From positions 4,464,001 to 4,528,000 of the forward strand of contig NZ_LR134116.1 in assembly GCF_900635455.1 (NCBI RefSeq): DNA of 64,000 nt, given 5' to 3'. Origin of the DNA: Yersinia intermedia. GTDB lineage: Bacteria; Pseudomonadota; Gammaproteobacteria; Enterobacterales; Enterobacteriaceae. The translations under genes were made by a program, and so were the position numbers. This document shows, one piece after another, positions 9,371 to 19,368 of this stretch (positions within the stretch are counted from its first letter, which is position 1; each line of letters opens with the position of its first letter). The notes under the pieces are model-generated. The model was not told the origin of the DNA, ran no database searches, and saw only the letters and a program-made list of their open reading frames with translations.

Positions 9371-9495
9371 TATACCCGTCATACTTCAAGCTGCATATGC
9401 GTTGGCTGCTTTCTTTCACCCGAATCACTTACCTGAGTAAGCTCATCGGGATTCACTCAATTGCCGCCTTCCTGCAACTCGAATTATTAGGGTAT
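9371..9495. repeat. ERIC repeat, near full length
   Basis: About 125 bp starting TATACCCGTCATACTTCAAG and ending in CGAATTATTAGGGTAT. The ends are inverted repeats (CTTCAAGCTGCA against TGCAACTCGAA), and the core GAGTAAGCTCATCGGGATTCAC matches the region used for the classic ERIC1R primer, with the ERIC2 region beside it. ERIC elements are about 127 bp and abundant in Yersinia. This copy lies 13 bp after the yhhW stop and 83 bp upstream of gntR, so it would be transcribed in the yhhW 3' end. Confidence 0.9.
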
Positions 9496-9508
9496 GGGAT
9501 GGTCAAAC

Positions 9509-10204
9509 TTAAACTGGCGGTAAATCAAACAACAAGATTTCACTGTCTTCATCTGCGTGAATAGAAAGTGCAGCCTCATCCCAGATAGCGAATGCATCAC
9601 TGGTAGTGGCATGATGCCCATTGATAGAGACATTACCTCGGACTACCTGTATCCAGATGCGGCGCTCTGCTTGAATCTGATAAATAGACTGCTCCTCGCG
9701 TTTCAGTGCCCAGCGCCAGAGTGTCATGTCCTGGAATACTTTCAGCGAACCATCACGGGCATCCGGTGACAATACCAACTGCCGCCCTTGCGGGATATCG
9801 AACATCTGCTGTTCATAACGCGGTTCCAAACCTGTTTTATTGGGGATAATCCAAATCTGGTACAAATGCAGCGGTTGGTCGTCACGGCCATTATATTCTG
9901 AATGACGAATACCGGTGCCTGCGCTCATAATCTGGAATTCACCCGCATGGATCTGCTCTTTATTGCCCATACTGTCTTTGTGTTCTACGGTACCAGACAG
10001 CACATAAGTCAGGATTTCCATATCTTTATGCGGATGGGTACCAAACCCCTGACCCGCGTCGATCACATCTTCGTTAATCACCCGCAGCGCTGAAAAACCC
10101 ATAAATTCTGGATCGTAATAATCAGCGAATGAGAAGGTATGCCAGCTGTCCAACCAACCGTGATTAGCATGGCCACGTTCTTCTGCTTTGCGTAAATAGA
10201 TCAT
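9509..10204 (-). CDS. yhhW: pirin-family bicupin, quercetinase YhhW
   Basis: YhhW is a cytoplasmic pirin-like bicupin; the E. coli homologue shows quercetin 2,3-dioxygenase activity, though its natural substrate is unsettled. The product has 231 residues, as in E. coli. The metal ligands of the first cupin are in place: H57 and H59 in GTHPHKD, H101 and E103 in IRHSEYN. A strong Shine-Dalgarno (GAGGAGA) precedes the start. It is followed by an ERIC element and preceded by the RyhB locus. Confidence 0.93.
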   Translation of the reverse strand: MIYLRKAEERGHANHGWLDSWHTFSFADYYDPEFMGFSALRVINEDVIDAGQGFGTHPHKDMEILTYVLSGTVEHKDSMGNKEQIHAGEFQIMSAGTGIRHSEYNGRDDQPLHLYQIWIIPNKTGLEPRYEQQMFDIPQGRQLVLSPDARDGSLKVFQDMTLWRWALKREEQSIYQIQAERRIWIQVVRGNVSINGHHATTSDAFAIWDEAALSIHADEDSEILLFDLPPV

Positions 10205-10420
10205 GTTCAGTTCTCCTCAACGTTTTCTTTAGTCTAGATGTCGCGGGAGAATATGAAAGCGTAAAAAACTCACTCCTCTGTTCAAAAAATTCGACTGATT
10301 AATAAGTTGAAAGACAAATGATTTGAATTTGAAGTAATTAGCGAAAGAAAACGTTAAGAAAACTTGAGGCATGACAGCTTACGAGCCAATGAAGCAGCGA
10401 ACAAACAGCGCAAAATAGGC

Positions 10421-10527
10421 AAAAAAAAAGCCAGCACCCGGCTGGCTAAGTAAACACTGGAAGCAATGTGAGCAATGTCGTGCCTTCGTAATGTGAACAC
10501 CTAAACGCTGATGGCCTCATCTGAAAG
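10421..10527 (-). ncRNA. ryhB: iron-stress small RNA RyhB
   Basis: The minus strand at 10440-10483 reproduces the conserved core of E. coli RyhB, including the pairing segment CATTGCTCACATTGC (10463-10477), and then a terminator hairpin AGCCAGCCGGGTGCTGGCT with a T-run at 10421-10429. A Fur box lies directly upstream and the neighbouring yhhY is the same as in E. coli. RyhB pairs through Hfq with mRNAs of iron-using proteins and leads to their degradation when iron is scarce. The 5' end (about 10527) is estimated from the promoter position; the 5' third differs from E. coli. Confidence 0.95.
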
Positions 10528-10530
10528 CAC

Positions 10531-10549
10531 GACAATGATAATCATTATC
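10531..10549. promoter_or_regulatory. Fur box over the ryhB promoter
   Basis: GACAATGATAATCATTATC matches the 19-bp Fur consensus GATAATGATAATCATTATC at 18 positions. It overlaps a plausible minus-strand -10 element (TATCAT, 10540-10535) of ryhB, so iron-loaded Fur would block RyhB synthesis. It is about 109 bp upstream of yhhY and might affect that gene too. Confidence 0.93.
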
Positions 10550-10657
10550 ACTCTCACTTGTAAAGTGTTTTTTCTGACCAGTTGCAATATTATTGACTCA
10601 GATAAATAAAACGCTATTTTAGTAGGTAATTCAAACAGTAAGAGTAAGGGTATGTTT

Positions 10658-11158
10658 ATGGAAAATGTGCAGATACGCCATGTGGAGTTCACCGACTATC
10701 CGGCCTTGCGGCAGTTATTTTCTCATCCACAGGTTTATCGCGACACATTACAGCTTCCTCTACCTTCTGAAGAGATGTGGGCCAAAAGAATTAAAGATTT
10801 TCCTGCCGGGATGCATAGCCTGGTGGCATGTATTGACGAGGAGATCGTTGGTCAACTGACTATTGAAGCCAACCAACGGGCACGGCGTAAGCATGTCGCC
10901 ACTTTTGGTATTGCTGTTGATGCGAATTACTGTGGGAAAGGTATCGGCAGTGCATTAATGGCTGCTATGATTGATTTATCTGATAACTGGCTGAATATAC
11001 AACGTATTGAGCTAACCGTGTTTGTCGATAACCTGGCAGCCATCGCACTTTACCACAAGTTTGGCTTTGAAATTGAAGGTACCAGCCCACGCTTTGCTTT
11101 CCGCGAGGGCCAGTATATCGACGCGCATCATATGGGGCGAATCAAGATACCCGCCTAA
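10658..11158 (+). CDS. yhhY: GNAT-family amino-acid N-acetyltransferase YhhY
   Basis: This 166-residue GNAT protein has the acetyl-CoA-binding motif YCGKGIGSALMAAMI and the family segment RIELTVFVDNLAAIALYHKFGFEIEG. E. coli YhhY (AaaT) acetylates some amino acids in vitro; the same specificity here is inference. Two in-frame ATGs are possible, 10652 and 10658; AAGGG at 10646-10650 is only one base from the first but seven from the second, so 10658 is preferred. It sits next to ryhB, as in E. coli. Confidence 0.9.
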   Translation: MENVQIRHVEFTDYPALRQLFSHPQVYRDTLQLPLPSEEMWAKRIKDFPAGMHSLVACIDEEIVGQLTIEANQRARRKHVATFGIAVDANYCGKGIGSALMAAMIDLSDNWLNIQRIELTVFVDNLAAIALYHKFGFEIEGTSPRFAFREGQYIDAHHMGRIKIPA

Positions 11159-11207
11159 CCATCAGGGGGTAGTGTACCAACCTATCCCCTGCCATAACTG
11201 AATATGA

Positions 11208-12104
11208 CTAAATGCTCGCGGTTTCTTTAATATATTGGCGAGCTTTCACCGCATACTCAAATGGATTAGCGATAGCCGGATCCTGCTCTGCCTCTACCAC
11301 CATCCAGCCCTGATAACCTTTTTCATCCAGCAATTTAAATACCGGACGGAAATCAATTACCCCATCGCCCGGTACAGTAAACATGCCTTTTTTCACTCCG
11401 TCGAGGAAACTGAGTTTATTCGCTTTCACATCAGCCACTATTTCATCGCGTACATCTTTTAAATGAACATGATTAATACGCGGCAGGTATTTATCTAAAA
11501 TAGCCAGCATCGCCGCCTGGCTCCCCTCAGAAACATAGGCATGACCCGTATCAAAGAGCAGGTATACATCGTCGTTAACCATACTCATATAACGATCTAT
11601 TTCTTCAGTAGTTTGGATCCCCGTCCCCATATGGTGGTGCAAACAGACTTGCATACCTTTGGTTGCCGCAATCTTGGCTAATTCGTTATAGCCATCGGCG
11701 ACTCGCTGCCATTGCGCATCGGTAAAGTGTGGTTTTTCTTCAAATACAGCCTTCGTCGTCCCTTGAATACTCTTACTTTGTTCTGAGCAACCAATCACTT
11801 TTGCCCCCATTACATGGAGAAAATTCATATGATTAGTGAATTCATCAATGGTTTTGGCCCGCTGGTCATCGGCAAAGAAAGTGCTAAACCATGCATTACA
11901 AATCTGCATACCGCGCAGCTCAAGCATGGGTTTTAGTATGTTAGGATCTCGCGGGTATTTACTGCCAACTTCGCAACCAGTAAATCCGGCAAGTGCCATT
12001 TCACTAATACATTGTTGGAAGGTATTTTCTTTGCCTAGCTCAGGCATATCATCATTGGTCCAGCCAATTGGCGCGATTGCTAACTTCACACGTTCTTTAT
12101 TCAT
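11208..12104 (-). CDS. iolE: myo-inosose-2 dehydratase
   Basis: IolE dehydrates 2-keto-myo-inositol to 3D-(3,5/4)-trihydroxycyclohexane-1,2-dione. The 298-residue TIM-barrel protein has the family start [14 protein letters not shown] and metal-binding features such as [20 protein letters not shown] and NHVHLKDVR. The start at 12104 (MNKERVK) has AGAGG upstream; an 8-codon extension lacks one. It is the last gene of the minus-strand run iolD-iolG-iolE, with a 289-bp gap from iolG that may hold its own promoter. Confidence 0.95.
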   Translation of the reverse strand: MNKERVKLAIAPIGWTNDDMPELGKENTFQQCISEMALAGFTGCEVGSKYPRDPNILKPMLELRGMQICNAWFSTFFADDQRAKTIDEFTNHMNFLHVMGAKVIGCSEQSKSIQGTTKAVFEEKPHFTDAQWQRVADGYNELAKIAATKGMQVCLHHHMGTGIQTTEEIDRYMSMVNDDVYLLFDTGHAYVSEGSQAAMLAILDKYLPRINHVHLKDVRDEIVADVKANKLSFLDGVKKGMFTVPGDGVIDFRPVFKLLDEKGYQGWMVVEAEQDPAIANPFEYAVKARQYIKETASI

Positions 12105-12393
12105 AATAAACCTCTGCGTTACATCCAATTTATAGAGATGAATACAATTAAAAGGTGATTAATTGCTCGTCTTTAATGCAGGAAAATATATCTTTAGCGC
12201 TTGAAGCTGTGGCGTTGTTAGCTGCAACGTCAATAACGTTGAGTTAAGTTTTTATTTAAAATCTTAAAGGGAGCTTGCACCTGAAGCTGCCGGGCCGCGC
12301 TACCTCCCCAACAATTCACGTTTAATACGTGAAAGAGGCCATCACCGACATATTTCAGCAGGATAGCTCGCGCACAGGCAGCAGAGTTTGGTG
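12105..12393. other. iolG-iolE intergenic stretch
   Basis: These 289 bp hold no credible gene. An inverted repeat TTCACGT-TTAAT-ACGTGAA lies at 12315-12333. The length would allow a separate iolE promoter on the minus strand, but I cannot point to convincing -35 and -10 elements. Confidence 0.35.
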
Positions 12394-13473
<1,080 letters not shown>

Positions 13474-13481
13474 TCAAGCAC

Positions 13482-13570
13482 CCCCGTATTCTTCAAGTTG
13501 CAGATACGTTGGCAGAACTAATTACCCGGCACATCCCTGTACCGCCGTGTGTTGAAAGCTATGGGGTATA
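13482..13570. repeat. degenerate ERIC remnant between iolD and iolG
   Basis: The left arm CTTCAAGTTGCAGATACG (13491-13508) and the end GGGGTATA (13563-13570) match the ends of the ERIC copies elsewhere in the window, while the middle is replaced or decayed. It lies inside the iolDGE transcription unit. Confidence 0.6.
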
Positions 13571-13597
13571 ACGCATTGATTGCCTGCTTAATTAGCC

Positions 13598-15538
13598 TTA
13601 GTAATCACGGGCTTTGGCGATATTTTTTTCCAGCTCCCGAACCACGGCATCTGTTCGTTCGCTTTCAGAAACCTGAGCAACCCCTACCCGCCACCAACTT
13701 AGGTATTTATGTACCATGGTCTTTGGCAGTACTTTTATGTCAATCAAGGTAGAAATCGTCTGTGAATGAGCATCGGTTAATGCATCAATCAGTTGTTGCT
13801 CGGTAGAAACGCGATATGTCTTACAGCCGTAGGCGGCAGCCAGCATGGCAAAATCAACGGGAACAAGGCTGCCATCCAATTGGCCAGTTCCCTCATTACG
13901 GAAACGGAACTCTGTGGCATAGCTGTCCATGCCATGTTCCATTTGCAGATTGTTGATGCAGCCATTCGTCATGTTATCGAACAGCACAACGTTAATTTTT
14001 TTACGCTCTTGAATGGAGGTAACCAGTTCGGAATGCAGCATCATAAATGCGCCATCCCCAACCAATGAGTAGACCTCTCTGTCAGGTTCAGCTAACTTCA
14101 CACCCAGTGCGGCACCAACCTCATAACCCATGCACGAATAACCGTATTCGACGTGATAGTCATTACTCCCTTTGCTACGCCACACCCGCTGCAAATCACC
14201 GGGCAAGCTACCCGCAGCCGCAACAATGACGGCATCCTGAGGTAGTGTGTTATTCAGTACACCCAGCACTTGGCTTTGTGTCAGGAAAGAGCCCGTTTTA
14301 TTGATAAATTCAGCAAAAACCTGTTCACGGTCCAAATGGTCATTAATTTCAGGAATGAAATCGTCGGCGCGGTATTGCACCTGATAAACCCGCTGCGTCT
14401 CAGCGAATTGCTCCGCGCGCATGCGAGCAATTTCGCCGCCCCACCCTGCTTGATAACCGGTAGTACTAAGCTGTTGATGCAATGCCGATAATGCCTCACG
14501 CGCATCAGCCAGCAACTGCAAACCGTCCAATTTACCGGCATCAAAGGCACTGACATTAATATTAAGGAATGAAACGTCTGGATTCTGGAACAACCATTTC
14601 GATGACGTGGTGAAATCGCTATAGCGAGTGCCAACACCGATCACCAGATCGGCCTGTTTTGCCAATGTGTTTGCAGCCAGGCAGCCGGTTTCACCGATAC
14701 CACCAAGATTTAATTCATGTTCTGAGCTGATAGTGCCTTTACCGGCTTGCGTTTCGACCCACGGCAAACCAAAACATTCAGCAAATCGTTGCAATGCCTG
14801 ACCAGCCTGAGAATATTTTACCCCACCACCACACACCAAAATTGGCTTGCGCTTGGCGGTCAGTAACGCAATAGCATCAGCCAGCATGGCGACACTGGCA
14901 GGGCGCCTGTCGAGGCGATGAACTCGCTTTTGGAAAAAATAATCAGGATAGTCATAGGCTTCAGCCTGCACATCTTGTGGCAAGCTCAGTGTCACAGCAC
15001 CTGTTTCTGCCGGATCAGTCAGAACCCGCATTGCATTAATACAAGCGCTCATTAGTTGCTCTGGCCGCATAATGCGATCCCAGTATTTACTAACCGGTTT
15101 GAATGCATCATTGGTGCTGATGCTAAGGTCATGAGATTGTTCTATTTGTTGTAACACCGGATCCGGTTGGCGGGATGCAAACACATCGCCTGGGAGCAAT
15201 AATAGAGGAATACGATTGGCCGTTGCTGTTGCGGCGGCAGTAATCATATTAGCGCTACCCGGCCCGACAGATGAGGTGCAGGCATAAATTTGCTGGCGCA
15301 GTTTTTGTTTGGCAAAACCGGTAGCTGCGTGGGCCATCCCTTGCTCATTTCGCCCCTGATGAACCACTAAATCGCCGCAGTTTTGCTCCAATGCCTGCCC
15401 CATTCCCAGCACATTACCGTGGCCAAAAATAGCAAAAATCCCTTTGATAAATTTGATTTCCTGACCATCAACTTGTAGGTATTGGTTGTCCAAAAACCGG
15501 ACTAATGCCTGTGCAGTGGTTAGCCGAATCTTATTCAT
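13598..15538 (-). CDS. iolD: 3D-trihydroxycyclohexane-1,2-dione hydrolase (ThDP-dependent)
   Basis: IolD opens the ring of the diketo intermediate to give 5-deoxy-glucuronate. The 646-residue protein is a thiamine diphosphate enzyme: N-terminal domain with [14 protein letters not shown], a middle domain with the conserved GETG and GTRYSDF, and a C-terminal ThDP motif in [18 protein letters not shown] with [12 protein letters not shown]. Length agrees with other IolD proteins. AAGGATGGG precedes the start. It is first in the minus-strand run iolD-iolG-iolE and divergent from iolC over 558 bp. Confidence 0.96.
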   Translation of the reverse strand: MNKIRLTTAQALVRFLDNQYLQVDGQEIKFIKGIFAIFGHGNVLGMGQALEQNCGDLVVHQGRNEQGMAHAATGFAKQKLRQQIYACTSSVGPGSANMITAAATATANRIPLLLLPGDVFASRQPDPVLQQIEQSHDLSISTNDAFKPVSKYWDRIMRPEQLMSACINAMRVLTDPAETGAVTLSLPQDVQAEAYDYPDYFFQKRVHRLDRRPASVAMLADAIALLTAKRKPILVCGGGVKYSQAGQALQRFAECFGLPWVETQAGKGTISSEHELNLGGIGETGCLAANTLAKQADLVIGVGTRYSDFTTSSKWLFQNPDVSFLNINVSAFDAGKLDGLQLLADAREALSALHQQLSTTGYQAGWGGEIARMRAEQFAETQRVYQVQYRADDFIPEINDHLDREQVFAEFINKTGSFLTQSQVLGVLNNTLPQDAVIVAAAGSLPGDLQRVWRSKGSNDYHVEYGYSCMGYEVGAALGVKLAEPDREVYSLVGDGAFMMLHSELVTSIQERKKINVVLFDNMTNGCINNLQMEHGMDSYATEFRFRNEGTGQLDGSLVPVDFAMLAAAYGCKTYRVSTEQQLIDALTDAHSQTISTLIDIKVLPKTMVHKYLSWWRVGVAQVSESERTDAVVRELEKNIAKARDY

Positions 15539-16096
15539 TTACCCATCCTTTGCTCTGTTGCGCTACATCATGGTGGCCAAGTGATTTTCAGCCCCTGAAG
15601 ATACGTATGCCGGAGAGAAGCAGCAGGCTTGTTATCTTTCGCCAAGCTGACGACAGTAAGGTGAAACATAGCAGGGATTATAAACAAATATTTTTTTCAT
15701 AAAATCACATTACAGAAGAAACATTTCATTCTGCGATGAAGATCAAATATTCTCATAAACACTGAAGTAACGTTTCTCCGTCTTACCATGCGATTTATCG
15801 CTCATTTCTAATCAACAATGAAGAAATATAATATATTGATATAATTATATTATTTTGATTTTAATTCTTCTCTGTCATCCCTCGGAAATACCGCCAATAA
15901 CCGGCTTAAGCCTTTGGTGTAAGTCCCACTTTTAGGGGTGATATGCGGCTTTTATCTTCGTCACACAACTGGGGAATAAATTTCATTTAACCTTGAATTT
16001 GAAATTTTTATTCCTCATACTGACTTTAGAAACGTCATTACAGACTTATTTCATCGGTCATTGTCGGGGCTTGGTTCAATACAGAAGGAAATGGGG
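15539..16096. promoter_or_regulatory. iolD/iolC divergent regulatory region
   Basis: 558 bp without a gene separate the two divergent start codons. The centre (15820-15870) is very AT-rich. Besides the palindrome listed at 15789-15802, a short GAAA-CA-TTTC inverted repeat occurs at 15719-15728. This region must hold the promoters of iolDGE and iolC; I cannot fix their -10/-35 elements with confidence. Confidence 0.5.
15789..15802. promoter_or_regulatory. candidate iol operator, GCGAT-N2-ATCGC palindrome
   Basis: TGCGATTTATCGCT differs at two of 14 positions from TGCGATGTATCGCA at 21981-21994 in the other divergent iol promoter region. Both are palindromes built on GCGAT-N2-ATCGC. Presence in both large iol intergenic regions suggests a shared regulator, perhaps the RpiR-type protein at 18427; that link is inference. 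Confidence 0.45.
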
Positions 16097-18016
16097 ATGG
16101 GTACACAACACAAAGCGCTGGATGTCATATGTATCGGACGTATTGCCGTCGATTTTTATGGGCAACAGATTGGTGCCCGGCTGGAAGACACCAGTACATT
16201 TGCTAAATATTTGGGCGGGTCATCAGGTAATGTTGCTTATGGCACGGCGATTCAGGGCTTGAAGTCAGGCATGCTGGCACGAGTTGGCGATGAACATATG
16301 GGCCGCTTTCTACGTGAGGAATTACAGCGTGTTGGGGCTGATACCCGTTTTCTTATTACTGATAAACAGCGCCTTACGGGTCTTGTCATTCTGGGAATTA
16401 AAGATCAAGAGACTTTTCCACTGATCTTTTACCGTGAAAACTGCGCTGATATGGCCCTCGTGCCAGATGATATTGACGAGACATATATTGCTTCATCACG
16501 CGCACTGGCCATCACGGGGACACACCTTTCGCATCCAAATACACGAGCCGCAGTACTAAAAGCCTTGGACTATGCACATAAGCATGGGTTGCGCACAGCG
16601 CTCGATATTGATTATCGCCCAGTACTATGGGGTCTAACCTCACTTGGAGACGGTGAAACGCGGTTTATTGAGTCACAAAAAGTGACTCAGGAATTGCAGG
16701 AAGTGCTTCATCATTTCAATTTAATCGTTGGTACAGAAGAAGAATTTCACATTGCGGGGGGGAGCACAGATACGCTGACAGCCCTGCGAAATGTGCGTAA
16801 AACCACGCAAGCGACACTGGTTTGCAAACGCGGAGCACAAGGTTGCTCTGTCTTTGAAGGGGATATTCCCACCCGTTGGGAGTCAATCAAACTGCATTCC
16901 GGTGTACGCGTCGAGGTTCTCAACGTATTGGGCGCTGGCGATGCCTTCATGTCTGGCCTGTTGCGCGGTTATCTGAATGATGAAGGCTGGGAGCAAGCCT
17001 GCCGTTATGCCAATGCCTGTGGAGCACTCGTTGTTTCACGCCACGGTTGTGCCCCAGCGATGCCAACAAAAATTGAACTGGATGATTACCTCAGCCGCGA
17101 GCATTCGGTTCCGCGCCCTGACAAAGATAGCCGCCTTAATCATTTACATCGGGTGACTACCCGTAAGCAACAGTGGCCTGAACTTTGTGTTTTTGCCTTT
17201 GACCACCGCAAACAATTGGCTGATATGGCCCGTGAAGCCGGTGTGGATGAAGAGCGTATCCCAAAACTCAAGACTTTGTTGCTACAAGCGGCGCAGCAAG
17301 CCGCTTTGGAGTCTGGGCTGGTGCATAAAAGTGGTATTTTGGCTGATACGACATACGGTCAGGAAGCGCTCAATACCATTACCGGCCAAGGATGGTGGAT
17401 AGGTCGCCCAATAGAATTGCCCAGTTCAAGACCGCTACGGCTCGAACACGGTAATATTGGTTCCCAGCTTATTGACTGGCCACTGGAACATGTTGTTAAG
17501 TGCCTGGTTTTTTATCATCCTCAAGACCGTGCAGAACTGCGCCAACAGCAGGATGAACTGATTCTGGATGTATACCGTGCATGCTGTAAATCAGGGCATG
17601 AATTGCTACTGGAAGTGATTCTACCTGAAGATAATAAAGATAAAGATGAGCGCTATTATATTGAAACCATGGCTCATTTCTATCAGCTAGGCATTCAGCC
17701 AGATTGGTGGAAGCTGCCACCGCTAAGCACAGAAAACTGGCAACGCGTTGGCGAACTGATTGAAACCCAAGATCCCTACTGCCGTGGTGTATTAATTCTT
17801 GGGCTGGACTCGCCAGAGGCACAGTTAAAAGCGGGTTTTGCCGCTGCTGCCCAAGCTCCGTGGGTTAAAGGTTTTGCTGTTGGCCGGACCATTTTTGGCC
17901 AGGCATCACGCCACTGGTTGCAAGGTGAACTGAATGATGCCGAGCTGATGACGCAAGTGAAACAAAATTACCAAACCTTGATCAGTTATTGGCGTGAGTA
18001 TCGCCCTGCTGTTTGA
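16097..18016 (+). CDS. iolC: 5-dehydro-2-deoxygluconokinase fused to a DUF2090 aldolase-like domain
   Basis: The first ~335 residues are a PfkB-type sugar kinase (CIGRIAVDFYGQQIGARLED near the start, GGSSGNVAYG, and the active-site motif GAGDAF at about 279-284) that phosphorylates 2-deoxy-5-keto-gluconate. From about residue 350 a DUF2090 domain follows, opening CVFAFDHRKQLA, which resembles class I aldolases of the LacD/IolJ kind. The total of 639 residues is twice a plain IolC. The start at 16097 is chosen because AGAAGGA lies seven bases ahead; an ATG at 16091 is too close. No iolJ is present in the cluster, so the fused domain could supply the aldolase step. Confidence 0.92.
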   Translation: MGTQHKALDVICIGRIAVDFYGQQIGARLEDTSTFAKYLGGSSGNVAYGTAIQGLKSGMLARVGDEHMGRFLREELQRVGADTRFLITDKQRLTGLVILGIKDQETFPLIFYRENCADMALVPDDIDETYIASSRALAITGTHLSHPNTRAAVLKALDYAHKHGLRTALDIDYRPVLWGLTSLGDGETRFIESQKVTQELQEVLHHFNLIVGTEEEFHIAGGSTDTLTALRNVRKTTQATLVCKRGAQGCSVFEGDIPTRWESIKLHSGVRVEVLNVLGAGDAFMSGLLRGYLNDEGWEQACRYANACGALVVSRHGCAPAMPTKIELDDYLSREHSVPRPDKDSRLNHLHRVTTRKQQWPELCVFAFDHRKQLADMAREAGVDEERIPKLKTLLLQAAQQAALESGLVHKSGILADTTYGQEALNTITGQGWWIGRPIELPSSRPLRLEHGNIGSQLIDWPLEHVVKCLVFYHPQDRAELRQQQDELILDVYRACCKSGHELLLEVILPEDNKDKDERYYIETMAHFYQLGIQPDWWKLPPLSTENWQRVGELIETQDPYCRGVLILGLDSPEAQLKAGFAAAAQAPWVKGFAVGRTIFGQASRHWLQGELNDAELMTQVKQNYQTLISYWREYRPAV

Positions 18017-18034
18017 ATTAAAAACTGCCCTATC

Positions 18035-18062
18035 GGCGCTGAAGTGATACTGCCTCAGCGCC
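18035..18062 (+). terminator. hairpin after iolC
   Basis: A perfect 8-bp stem GGCGCTGA/TCAGCGCC with a 12-base loop starts 18 bp after the iolC stop. There is no T-run, so termination may be partial or the structure may protect the mRNA end. Confidence 0.5.
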
Positions 18063-18267
18063 ACCATCATGCTGCTATCTACGCTGTTTATTACTCATAA
18101 AGCCGAAAAATTCCTGATTTCTATCAAAGTTAATAAAGGAATATCTTTAGATTTCATCCAGTTCTATTAATATGGTTTTGTGAATTGATTTAAGTTTCGA
18201 TGAAATAAAAGCAAATACCAACATCAATAAATGAAATTTTCCAACCACCTGTTAGAATACTTACAGA

Positions 18268-18392
18268 TATACCCAAAGAACTTGGCGTTGTAGCCAGGCA
18301 AAGCGAACAAGCCTCGATGAGCTGACACATATCAATCATTCGAGTGAGTGACCATAGCTAACAGCCTCGCAACGTCAAGTCCAAAGGGAATA
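18268..18392. repeat. divergent full-length ERIC-like repeat in the iolR leader
   Basis: 125 bp from TATACCCAAAGAACTTGGCG to CAACGTCAAGTCCAAAGGGA, with inverted ends (CTTGGCGTTG against CAACGTCAAG). The interior CTCGATGAGCTGACACAT and CATTCGAGTGAGTGA is a decayed version of the ERIC core, in the opposite orientation to the copy at 9371. It ends 34 bp upstream of the iolR start codon, so it is either in the iolR 5' leader or in its promoter. Confidence 0.7.
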
Positions 18393-18426
18393 ACCCCTGA
18401 AATTTCCTCTGCCGTGGGCCGAATGG

Positions 18427-19260
18427 ATGAACAACCCTACTCAACTTTCATTGTTACAAGACCAAATTCGTCATCGCTATGAGACGTTAAGTAAACGCTT
18501 AAAACAAGTTGCTCGTTATATATTGGATAACAGTAATAGTATTGCATTTGATACGGTTGCGTCGATTGCAGCTCAAGCCAGTGTGCCACCTTCAACATTG
18601 ATTCGATTTGCTAATGCCTTTGGTTTCAGTGGCTTTAACGAAATGAAACAGGTATTTCGCCAGCATCTGATGGAGGAGACGGTTAACTATACTGAACGCG
18701 CCAGGTTATTCCGCCAAACCTCGACGGATGGCAACACTGCCCCCGAAAGCCCATCTGAAATACTGAATGTATTTACTATGGTAAATGCGCAAGCGCTGCA
18801 ACAACTGGCAGTACAAACCAGTGCAGAACAGTTGGATAGAGCGGTTGAGTTGTTAAAAAACGCTGAGAACATTTATGTGATTGGGCTACGCCGCTCCTTC
18901 AGTGTTGCTTCTTATCTCACCTATGCGTTGCGCCATCTGGAGCGTCGTGCTTTTCTGATCGATGGTTTAGGAGGAATGTTCGCGGAACAGCTGAGCATGG
19001 TGAAACCCAAAGACGTAGTGATCGCCATTAGTTATTCACCCTATGCGCAAGAGGCATTAGAACTGGTGGAGTTAGGGGCGAAGAGTGGCGCACAGCAGAT
19101 TGCGATTACAGATAGCCAGGTCAGCCCATTAGCGGCGTTTAGCGATGTGTGTTTTGTCGTGCGAGAGGCTCAAGTTGACGGTTTCCGTTCGCAAGTAGCC
19201 TCTATGTGCCTGGCACAAACATTGGCAGTTTCACTGGCACTGAATAACGCGAAAGAGTAA
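18427..19260 (+). CDS. iolR: RpiR-family regulator of inositol catabolism
   Basis: The 277-residue protein has an N-terminal RpiR helix-turn-helix (about residues 10-85, with ASVPPSTLIRFANAFGFSGFNEMKQVF) and a C-terminal SIS sugar-phosphate-binding domain (about 130-260, with IYVIGLRRS and VIAISYSPYAQEALE). RpiR-type repressors inside enterobacterial iol islands, as in Salmonella, hold the iol genes silent until an inositol-derived intermediate binds. It follows iolC by 410 bp that include a divergent ERIC. The Shine-Dalgarno is weak. That it controls this cluster is strongly suggested by position only. Confidence 0.87.
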   Translation: MNNPTQLSLLQDQIRHRYETLSKRLKQVARYILDNSNSIAFDTVASIAAQASVPPSTLIRFANAFGFSGFNEMKQVFRQHLMEETVNYTERARLFRQTSTDGNTAPESPSEILNVFTMVNAQALQQLAVQTSAEQLDRAVELLKNAENIYVIGLRRSFSVASYLTYALRHLERRAFLIDGLGGMFAEQLSMVKPKDVVIAISYSPYAQEALELVELGAKSGAQQIAITDSQVSPLAAFSDVCFVVREAQVDGFRSQVASMCLAQTLAVSLALNNAKE

Positions 19261-19317
19261 ACACGCCAATAGGAGTCTCGGTTCGTTTTGCGTCATAAAT
19301 CATTTCTGCTCACATCC

Positions 19318-19356
19318 AGTAGGGTAGGGTTCCGCCCACTCTACTGTTTGTTTTTT
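19318..19356 (+). terminator. iolR terminator
   Basis: CAGTAG at 19318-19323 pairs with CTACTG at 19341-19346, with further pairs inside, followed by TTTGTTTTTT. This is a good Rho-independent terminator on the plus strand. It lies before iolB, which ends at 19369 from the other direction. Confidence 0.8.
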
Positions 19357-19368
19357 AACCAGATTAAG

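Noticed and set aside
9371..9495. CRISPR or IS end suggested by the inverted arms
   Set aside because: The core matches ERIC and there are no repeat-spacer units or transposase gene.
10501..10692. 63-codon minus-strand open frame over the Fur box
   Set aside because: It overlaps the ryhB promoter and the yhhY start and has no ribosome site; the RNA gene explains the region.
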